11,062 bases of DNA from Alphaproteobacteria bacterium. GTDB taxonomy: Bacteria > Pseudomonadota > Alphaproteobacteria > Sphingomonadales > Sphingomonadaceae. The notes under the pieces were generated by a model, which had not been told where the DNA came from, searched no databases, and was given only the letters and a program-made list of their open reading frames with translations. The stretch spans positions 1 through 11,062 of the forward strand of contig VBAE01000255.1 of NCBI GenBank assembly GCA_005882415.1, in the 5' to 3' direction. Shown piece by piece: positions 1-6,053 of this stretch. The translations under genes were made by a program, and so were the position numbers. Each line of letters opens with the position of its first letter. The first letter of the stretch is position 1.

Positions 1-1
1 G

Positions 2-1591
2 GTTGCGCTGCTGATCCTCGGCATGGCGATCATGAACTTCGTCAACCTGTCGACCGCCCGGGCGACCCAGCGGGCGCGCGAGGTCGCGCTCCGCAAGGTG
101 CTCGGCGCCACGCGCGGGCAGCTCGTCGTCCAGCTGATGGGGGAATCGCTGCTGATGGTCGCGCTGGCGATGCTGATCGCGCTCGCCGCCACCGAGATCG
201 CTACGCCGCGGATCGGGGCGATGATCGGCGCCGACCTCGCCGTCACCTATTTCGGGGAAGGCGGCATATTGCTTCCCGCGCTCGGCCTGTTCATCGTGGT
301 GGGCCTGCTCGGCGGCATCTACCCGGCCCTCTACCTGAGCCGCTTTCAGCCGGCGGCGGTGCTCCGCGCCAACAAGGCCTCGGCCGAGGCGCCGGGCAGC
401 GCGCGGCTTCGCGCCGCGCTCGTCATCCTCCAGTTCGCGGTCGCGATTGGCCTGATCGTCTGCACCGCCTTCATCTATTGGCAGACCCGCTTCGTCGAGG
501 CGGTCGATCCCGGCTACCGCCGCGACGGCCTCATCCAGATCGACTCCGCGTGGCGCTTCGCCGGCGACAGCACCGAATATGAAGCGGCGCGGCGCGAGAT
601 GCTGAAGGTGCCGGGCGTGGTCGCTGCGGGCCGGACCAGCCTCGGCCTCGCCGCGACCAACAAGAGCATCCAGGCCGTGCGCGCTCCGGGCGCCGCGTCG
701 GCGCTATCGATGGGCGTCTACCCGATCGATCCGCAATTGTTCGCGGCGATGGACATGCGCCTGCTCGCCGGCCGCTTCCTCAGCGAAGGCTTCGCGCGCG
801 ACCGGGTGGTGCGCAACGCCGACAGCGGCGCTTTGGAGGTGGGGAGCGGCATCAACGTCGTCATCAACCGCAATGCCGCCAGCCGTCTCGGCTTCAAGGA
901 CCCGCAGGCGGCGGTCGGACGGACGATCGGCACCGGCCTCGACGGAAGCGACGACCTCGCGCCTGCGACCGTCGTCGGAATCGTCGAAGATACGAGGATC
1001 CGCACCGCCCGCGACGCGATCGAGCCGATCGTCTATCTCTACGATCCGGCGCGCACCTATCAGGTGATCGTCCGCTATGCCGCCGCACAGCCCGGCGCGG
1101 TGATGGAGGGCCTTCAGAAGGTCTGGCGCAAGTTCGAGCCGGAAATCCCCTTCCAGGGCGAATTCGCCGAGGATCTGGTCGGCCGCCAATATGCATCGGA
1201 CCGGGCGCGCGGAACCTTGTTCGCGTCTTTCGCCGCGCTCGCCGTGATCATCGCCTGCCTCGGCCTCTACAGCCTCGCCTCCTTCACCACCGAGCGGCGG
1301 ACCAAGGAAATCGGAATCCGCAAGGTGCTCGGCGCGAAAGTGGCGGACATCGTCAAGCTGCTCGCCTGGCAATTTTCGAAGCCCGTGATCGTCGCCAACA
1401 TCGTCGCCTGGCCGGTGGCCTGGTGGGCGATGCGGGACTGGCTGAACGGCTTCGACGTCCGCGTGCCGCTCACGCCCGGGCCCTTCCTTTTGGCCGGGCT
1501 GATCGCGCTCGGAATCGCGATCGGCACCGTCGCCGGCCACGCCTTCCGGGTCGCGCGCCTCAACCCCATCCACGCCCTCAGATACGAATAG
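2..1591 (+). CDS. FtsX/MacB-type ABC transporter permease, 5' end outside the window
   Basis: This is the C-terminal 529 residues or so of an inner-membrane permease of the MacB/FtsX class, which acts with a separate ABC ATPase, commonly in export or envelope processes. The frame is open from base 2. The first in-frame ATG (23) is not the real start, because the residues before it (VALLILG) match residues 304-309 of the downstream paralogue, so about 300 N-terminal residues are missing. Visible parts are an FtsX core with the REVALRKVLGA motif followed by two membrane segments, a further membrane segment near residues 140-160, a periplasmic-type domain, and a second FtsX core with ERRTKEIGIRKVLGA and three terminal membrane segments ending in ALRYE. 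It lies 13 bp upstream of its paralogue on the same strand, so the two are probably cotranscribed. The substrate cannot be told from the sequence. Confidence 0.92.
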   Translation, partial: VALLILGMAIMNFVNLSTARATQRAREVALRKVLGATRGQLVVQLMGESLLMVALAMLIALAATEIATPRIGAMIGADLAVTYFGEGGILLPALGLFIVVGLLGGIYPALYLSRFQPAAVLRANKASAEAPGSARLRAALVILQFAVAIGLIVCTAFIYWQTRFVEAVDPGYRRDGLIQIDSAWRFAGDSTEYEAARREMLKVPGVVAAGRTSLGLAATNKSIQAVRAPGAASALSMGVYPIDPQLFAAMDMRLLAGRFLSEGFARDRVVRNADSGALEVGSGINVVINRNAASRLGFKDPQAAVGRTIGTGLDGSDDLAPATVVGIVEDTRIRTARDAIEPIVYLYDPARTYQVIVRYAAAQPGAVMEGLQKVWRKFEPEIPFQGEFAEDLVGRQYASDRARGTLFASFAALAVIIACLGLYSLASFTTERRTKEIGIRKVLGAKVADIVKLLAWQFSKPVIVANIVAWPVAWWAMRDWLNGFDVRVPLTPGPFLLAGLIALGIAIGTVAGHAFRVARLNPIHALRYE

Positions 1592-1604
1592 GAACAGTCT
1601 CGCC

Positions 1605-4112
1605 ATGTGGAGAAACTACGTCACGGTCGGCGTGAGGGCGCTCACCAAGAACAAGACCTACGCGTTCATCAACGTGTTCGGCCTCGCGCTCGGCCTCGCC
1701 GCCTGCCTGATGATCCTCCTCTATGTGCGCTACGAATCGAGCTACGACGCCTGGATGCCGGGCGCCGACCGGGCCTTCGAGTTCCAGCAATTCTATCACG
1801 CGACGGAGACCGGCGGCGAGGAGATGGCGCTTCAGATGTCGAGCTTCGTCTCGAGGAAAGCGCTGGTGAAGGATTTCCCGCAGATCGAGAATTCGGTCTA
1901 TGTCGGCGCGGTCGGCGCGGTGGTGATGCAGAAGGGCGTGCCGAGCTTCGCCGAAGATTTCGCCCTCGTCGACGGCAACCTCTTCGACATCCTCCAGATC
2001 CCCTTTGTGAAGGGCGACCCGAAGACCGCGCTCAGCCTCCCCAACGCTGCCGTCCTAACCGAAAAGGAAGCTGCGAAACGCTTCCCGAACCAGGATCCGC
2101 TGGGCCAGACCCTGACCATGGTCAGCCGGGGCAAGAGCGTCGATTACGCGGTGAAGGGCGTCGTCAAGGACCTCCCGAAGAACAGCCATCTCCAGCTCGG
2201 AATCGTCGCCCGCTTCGACCCCGAGAGCTATTATGGCGAGGAACCGTCCTTTCTCACCGGCTGGGGCAATCAAGGCGGCTGGATCTACGTCAAATTGAAG
2301 CCCGGCGCGAACGTCGACGACGTCAATCGCCAGCTCGGCGCCTGGGAGAAACGCAATATCCCCGACGACAATTCGGGCGGCGAGAAGACCAACCCCGGCG
2401 ACGCCTCCGACTGGGAGCTCGTCAACGTCCGCGACATCCATCTCGGCGAGGCGCAGCAGGCGTCGATGACTCCGGGCAACGACAAGCGCACCATCGTCAC
2501 CTTCTCGATCATCGCTTTGCTGATCCTCGGAATCGCGGTGGTGAACTTCACCAACCTCGCCACCGCCCGCGCCTCGCAGCGCGCCCGCGAAGTGGCACTG
2601 CGCAAGGTGCTTGGGGCTAGCCGCAAGCAACTCATCGTCCAGTTCCTCGCGGAGTCGATGCTGGTGACGGCGCTTGCGATGCTGATCGCCCTCGCGATGG
2701 TCGAGCTGCTCCTGCCGATGTTCAACCGCTTCCTCGATGCCGACATGGCGATGCGCTATTGGGGCTCGGAAGGCGTGCTTCTGCCGGTGTTTCTGCTGGT
2801 TCTGATCGTCGGCGGCGCGGGCGGGCTCTACCCGGCTTTCTATCTGTCGCGCTTCCAGCCGGCGACCGTGCTCAAGGCCAACAAATCGTCGGCCGAGGCG
2901 CAGGGCTCCGGGCGGCTTCGCAACATCCTCGTCGTCGCCCAGTTCGCGGTGTCGATCGGGCTCATCATCTGCACCGCGGTGATCTACGGCCAGACCGTCT
3001 ACGCCCGGACCGCGGACGCAGGCTATAAGCGCGACGGGCTGATCCAGCTCCAGGGCCTCGCTTCTCCCAAGGTGCAGGAGCAGTCGGAGGCGCTGAAGCG
3101 CGAGCTGGCTCGAATCGACGGGGTGAAGGCCGTCGCGCGCACCGGTATCGGGGTCAATCCCGGCAATAATTCGGTGACCTCGGCCTATCTGCCCGGAATC
3201 CCCAAGGGCATCGACCTCGGCAATTACGGAATCGATCCGGACTTCGTCCCCACCATGGGGATCAAGGTGCTGGCCGGGCGCAATTTTTCGGAGAATGTGG
3301 CGCTCGACGACGTGACGACGCCCTTCCCGACGCAGCCTGCTGCCGAGCAGGCGCTCGTCAAGCGCGGGGTGAATGTGATCGTCAGCGAGCTTGCCGCGAA
3401 GAGGCTCGGCTTCAAGTCGCCCGCCGACGCGGTCGGCAAACCGATAAGGGTGGCGCTCACCCAGTCCGAATATGGGCTAGTGCCGGCGACGATCGTCGGC
3501 GTGGTCGCGGACGTGCGCTACCGCTCGGTGCGCGACCCGTTGCAGCCCATTCTCTATTATTTCAGCCGCAACAACTTCAACGCGATGATGATCCGCTATT
3601 CGAGCGCGGACCCCAAGCAGGTGCTCGACCAGAGCGAACGCGTGTGGAAGCGGATGTTCCCGGACATCCCCTTCCGCGGCGAATATGCCGATGATCGGGT
3701 GAAGAAGCTCTACGACCGGGATGAGGCGCGCGGGCAGCTCTTCGCCGCCTTCGCTTTGCTGGCGGTGGTCGTCGCCTGCCTCGGGCTTTTCGGCCTCGCC
3801 GCCTATACGGCCGAGCGGCGGACCAAGGAGATCGGGATCAGGAAGGTGCTCGGCGCCCGCTCGCGCGACATCGTGAAATTGCTCGCCTGGCAATTCTCCA
3901 AGCCCGTGATCGTCGCCAACATCATCGCCTGGCCGGTCGCCTGGTGGGTGATGCGCGACTGGCTGAACGGCTTCGACGTCCGCATCGGCCTGACTCCGGG
4001 ACCCTTCCTCCTCGCCGGCCTGCTCGCGCTCGGGATCGCGCTGGGCACCATCGCCGGCCACGCGATCAGGGTTGCGAGGGCGAACCCGATCAATGCTCTG
4101 CGATACGAATAG
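1605..4112 (+). CDS. FtsX/MacB-type ABC transporter permease, full length, 835 aa
   Basis: This is a complete two-module permease. Residues 20-42 form the first membrane segment, followed by a large extracytoplasmic domain resembling MacB_PCD (about 45-295). The first FtsX core has membrane segments near 297-317, 345-372 and 388-415, with REVALRKVLGA at 328-338. A fifth segment (438-462) leads into a second periplasmic domain, then a second FtsX core (about 708-835) with ERRTKEIGIRKVLGA. The predicted topology is eight membrane helices. The start ATG follows AGGA (1590-1593) with an 11-nt spacer, and the MWRNYVTVGVRAL opening is typical of the family. The protein is highly similar to the upstream neighbour over their shared length, especially in the last 125 residues, so a tandem duplication is likely. 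The partner ATPase is not in the window and is presumably further upstream. Substrate unknown; family assignment is firm. Confidence 0.94.
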   Translation: MWRNYVTVGVRALTKNKTYAFINVFGLALGLAACLMILLYVRYESSYDAWMPGADRAFEFQQFYHATETGGEEMALQMSSFVSRKALVKDFPQIENSVYVGAVGAVVMQKGVPSFAEDFALVDGNLFDILQIPFVKGDPKTALSLPNAAVLTEKEAAKRFPNQDPLGQTLTMVSRGKSVDYAVKGVVKDLPKNSHLQLGIVARFDPESYYGEEPSFLTGWGNQGGWIYVKLKPGANVDDVNRQLGAWEKRNIPDDNSGGEKTNPGDASDWELVNVRDIHLGEAQQASMTPGNDKRTIVTFSIIALLILGIAVVNFTNLATARASQRAREVALRKVLGASRKQLIVQFLAESMLVTALAMLIALAMVELLLPMFNRFLDADMAMRYWGSEGVLLPVFLLVLIVGGAGGLYPAFYLSRFQPATVLKANKSSAEAQGSGRLRNILVVAQFAVSIGLIICTAVIYGQTVYARTADAGYKRDGLIQLQGLASPKVQEQSEALKRELARIDGVKAVARTGIGVNPGNNSVTSAYLPGIPKGIDLGNYGIDPDFVPTMGIKVLAGRNFSENVALDDVTTPFPTQPAAEQALVKRGVNVIVSELAAKRLGFKSPADAVGKPIRVALTQSEYGLVPATIVGVVADVRYRSVRDPLQPILYYFSRNNFNAMMIRYSSADPKQVLDQSERVWKRMFPDIPFRGEYADDRVKKLYDRDEARGQLFAAFALLAVVVACLGLFGLAAYTAERRTKEIGIRKVLGARSRDIVKLLAWQFSKPVIVANIIAWPVAWWVMRDWLNGFDVRIGLTPGPFLLAGLLALGIALGTIAGHAIRVARANPINALRYE

Positions 4113-4166
4113 GGCGCCGCCACACTTTGATGGTTCGCTTTCGCCACTGCCGCGTTACTGCAGGGC

Positions 4167-4691
4167 ATGGCTGAGAACAGCAAAGACCCGCGGCTGGTCA
4201 GCCGCCTCGTCATCGGCGGGATCGCCGGCTTCGTCGGAACGATGACGATGACCGCCGCGATGCGGCGTCTCCACCAGCGGCTGCCGGCGAAGGAACGCTA
4301 CCCGCTCACCCCGCGCGAGATCGTCGATTCCGGCGCCGAGCAGCTCGGCATCCCGCTCTCCAACGAAACCGCCAAGGACGTCACCACCGCAAGCCACTTC
4401 CTCTACGGCGCCGCGATGGGCGCCCTCGTCGCCGCGCTGAACCCGGACCCGAAGAAGCGCACCGGCGCGGCGGCAGGCGTGGCGGTTTGGGTGGCGAGCT
4501 ACATGGGCTGGATCCCCGCCCTCCACACGCTCGAGCCGGCGACCAAGCACCCGGCAAGGCGCAACATGCTGATGGTAGGCGTGCACCTCGTCTGGGGCGC
4601 AAGCACGGCGGCCGCGATCCGCGAGCTCAGGCTGGCCCGCGAAACGATCCTCGCGGAGGGCCCGGACAAGGACGCTCCGCGAGAAGCCTAG
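4167..4691 (+). CDS. small multi-spanning membrane protein of unknown function, 174 aa
   Basis: The protein has three or four hydrophobic stretches (about residues 12-32, 72-92, 98-116 and 133-151) and a basic, polar C-terminus, so it is probably an inner-membrane protein. A conserved-looking block, ERYPLTPREIVDS (43-55), follows the first helix, and HFLYGAAMGAL (77-87) opens the second. The pattern reminds me of YagU/DUF1440-like proteins, but this is a weak resemblance and I assign no function. The ATG at 4167 is preceded only by AGGG placed 1 nt away, which is too close for a good ribosome binding site; later in-frame ATGs would remove the first helix, so 4167 is preferred. Its TAG stop shares the four bases CTAG (4688-4691) with the stop of the convergent minus-strand gene. 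Confidence 0.78.
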   Translation: MAENSKDPRLVSRLVIGGIAGFVGTMTMTAAMRRLHQRLPAKERYPLTPREIVDSGAEQLGIPLSNETAKDVTTASHFLYGAAMGALVAALNPDPKKRTGAAAGVAVWVASYMGWIPALHTLEPATKHPARRNMLMVGVHLVWGASTAAAIRELRLARETILAEGPDKDAPREA

Positions 4692-4981
4692 TCGAAGTGA
4701 TTGACCGCCGGCGGGTCGCTGGCCGGGAAGCTTTCGTCGGAGGCTTCGTCGACCCTTGTCCATTCCTTGGGCGGGTCGCGCATCGCGTCCGGGCCGGCGG
4801 AGCGGGCCGCGCCGGAGGTTCCGACCGGGCCGTGGCCGCCGGTGCCGGTGAGCGCGGCTCCGCCCAATCCGCCGGAGCCGTCGGCGCTACGCCGCCACAG
4901 GCGCGAGGCGAGGTAGGCGCAGCCGCCGACGACGGCGGCTGCGACTCCCAGGAAAGCACCCTTGCGATTCAATCCGGCCAT
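4688..4981 (-). CDS. small membrane-anchored protein with C-terminal DEASDESFPASDPPA motif, 97 aa
   Basis: Residues 8-26 form a single hydrophobic helix after a short basic N-terminus, followed by RLWRR, so the protein is probably anchored in the inner membrane with the rest cytoplasmic. Residues 33-65 are Gly/Ala-rich and look disordered. The C-terminus carries DEASDESFPASDPPA (78-92), a motif I recognise from many short alphaproteobacterial proteins of unknown function. The ATG overlaps the upstream hemerythrin-like gene's TAA by one base (TAATG), and GGAGG (4986-4990) lies 4 nt before it, so translation is probably coupled and the two are one operon. The likely shared promoter is the EcfG-type site near 5519-5544. 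Function is unknown; a stress-related role is inferred from context only. Confidence 0.8.
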   Translation of the reverse strand: MAGLNRKGAFLGVAAAVVGGCAYLASRLWRRSADGSGGLGGAALTGTGGHGPVGTSGAARSAGPDAMRDPPKEWTRVDEASDESFPASDPPAVNHFD

Positions 4982-5493
4982 TACGCCTCCACTTGGGTGA
5001 GCGCGGCGGGCTGCGCGGGCGGCAGCCCCTGCGTCTCGGCAAGCTGCATCAGCTCCGCCTTCCTCGCCGCCATCTGCTCCCCGAGGGCTTCGAGGTCAAC
5101 GTCGGTCTTGCGGGCCTGGGAGAAGATGTTGCCTTGTTGTTTCTCTTCCTCCTTGACGTGGTGCTCGATCTCTTCCTGGAGGACCTTGACCTTGGCGTCG
5201 TAGAAGTCGTCGCCGGGCTCGCCCGCCTCGATGTCGTTGATCAGCACCTTGGCGCCGTCATGCTCGACGATCGCCTCGTCGAGATCGTCGTCCTCGATCT
5301 TGCCGCGCAGCGCCGGGTAGAACAGCTCCTCCTCGATCATCGTGTGGATCTTGAGTTCGGTGCAGATCTGCCGCGCGATCTTCTCCTTGGTGCCGTCGCG
5401 GCTCGCTTTCTCGAACTTCTCGAACAATTCCTCCACCTCGCGGTGATCCTGGGTGAGAAGCTTGATCGCGTCCTGCTTGCCGTCTTTACTCAT
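4981..5493 (-). CDS. hemerythrin-like HHE-domain protein, 170 aa
   Basis: This is a helical HHE/hemerythrin-fold protein. Such proteins bind a non-heme diiron centre and are linked to oxygen, nitric oxide or redox sensing and protection. Candidate metal ligands in the expected helix spacing are H17 (QDHREVEELF), H50 and E54 (IHTMIEEELFYP), H78 (VEHDGAK), and H111 with E115/E116 (EHHVKEEE). The acidic, charged body suggests a soluble cytoplasmic protein. I chose ATG 5493 because AGGGAG lies 6 nt upstream; the frame stays open to 5568, but the extra 25 residues do not fit the family and would overlap the promoter region. It is the first gene of a two-gene operon, divergent from pncC with 59 bp between starts. 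The metal content and exact role are inferred from the family. Confidence 0.9.
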   Translation of the reverse strand: MSKDGKQDAIKLLTQDHREVEELFEKFEKASRDGTKEKIARQICTELKIHTMIEEELFYPALRGKIEDDDLDEAIVEHDGAKVLINDIEAGEPGDDFYDAKVKVLQEEIEHHVKEEEKQQGNIFSQARKTDVDLEALGEQMAARKAELMQLAETQGLPPAQPAALTQVEA

Positions 5494-5516
5494 GTTAATC
5501 TCCCTTATTCGAGGCT

Positions 5517-5542
5517 GGAACATTCGGTTGGGGGGACCGGTT
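5517..5542 (+). promoter_or_regulatory. candidate EcfG-type promoter for pncC-nadE, overlapping the opposite one
   Basis: On the plus strand GGAAC (5517-5521) is followed by 18 nt and GTT (5540-5542). The bases are the same as in the opposite-strand promoter, because GGAAC-N18-GTTCC is an inverted repeat. The predicted start near 5549 is only a few bases before the pncC ATG (5553), and no Shine-Dalgarno sequence precedes that ATG, so any transcript from here would be nearly leaderless. It matches less well than the minus-strand reading, with A after GGAAC and G before GTT. Confidence 0.4.
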
Positions 5543-5544
5543 CC
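5519..5544 (-). promoter_or_regulatory. candidate EcfG (general stress sigma) promoter for the hemerythrin operon
   Basis: On the minus strand GGAACC (-35; GGAAC at 5544-5540) is followed by 18 nt after GGAAC and then GTT (5521-5519). This fits the alphaproteobacterial EcfG pattern as I remember it, GGAAC-N16-18-(C)GTT, except that T replaces C before GTT. The start point would fall near 5512, giving a leader of about 20 nt that includes the ribosome binding site. A general-stress link suits a hemerythrin-like protein. No other good promoter is evident in the 59-bp gap. Confidence 0.6.
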
Positions 5545-5552
5545 TTGGCGCC

Positions 5553-6050
5553 ATGACCACCGAGACACTGTCCCCGGTCCTTCCCTCGGACACCGAGGAA
5601 GCGACCCGCCGCCTGCTCGAAAAAGCCTCGGAATGGGGCCTGATGCTCGCCACCGCCGAGAGCTGCACCGGCGGCATGCTCGCCTCGCTTCTGACCGACG
5701 TGCAGGGCGTCGCCCACGCCTTCGACCGCGGCTTCGTCACCTATACGGAAGAGGCCAAGAACGAGATGCTCGGCGTCCCGCTCGACCTCATTCGGGAGAA
5801 GAGCGCGGTTTCGAAGGAGGTGGCGGTGGCGATGGCGGAAGGGGCGCTGGAGAATTCGCGGGCCAATATCGCATTGTCGGTGACCGGCTATGCGGACGCG
5901 GGCCCGGAGCCGGGCCTCGTCCACTTCGCCTGCGCGCGGGCGGGGCGGGCGACGCAGCATCGCGAGGAGCATTTCGGACCGGGCGGAAGGGGTGCTACAC
6001 GCATCGCCTGCATGGCAGTCGCGATCGAGATGATGACGGAGATGCTCTAG
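5553..6050 (+). CDS. pncC: nicotinamide-nucleotide amidase (CinA C-terminal domain family)
   Basis: PncC hydrolyses nicotinamide mononucleotide to nicotinic acid mononucleotide and ammonia, returning NMN to NAD synthesis; it is a soluble cytoplasmic enzyme. The 165-residue protein is a stand-alone CinA C-terminal domain without the MoaB-like N-terminal half of full CinA. Family signatures are TAESCTGG (34-41), GFVTYTEEAKNEMLGV (60-75), SAVSKEVAVAMAEGAL (84-99) and SVTG (109-112). After SVTG the usual GIAGP-type loop is replaced by the shorter YADAGPEPGLVHFA, a variant noted for checking. The start at 5553 follows a possible EcfG-type promoter and has no clear ribosome binding site. nadE begins 3 bp after the stop; the pairing with NAD synthase supports the PncC role over a competence role. 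Confidence 0.88.
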   Translation: MTTETLSPVLPSDTEEATRRLLEKASEWGLMLATAESCTGGMLASLLTDVQGVAHAFDRGFVTYTEEAKNEMLGVPLDLIREKSAVSKEVAVAMAEGALENSRANIALSVTGYADAGPEPGLVHFACARAGRATQHREEHFGPGGRGATRIACMAVAIEMMTEML

Positions 6051-6053
6051 AAT

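Noticed and set aside
704..1606. Long minus-strand open frame of 300 codons opposite the first permease
   Set aside because: It is the complement of a clear FtsX permease in GC-rich DNA; its translation is rich in Arg, Gly, Asp and His with no family resemblance.
5494..5568. Longer start (5568) for the hemerythrin-like protein
   Set aside because: The extra 25 residues overlap the promoter palindrome, while ATG 5493 has AGGGAG 6 nt upstream.
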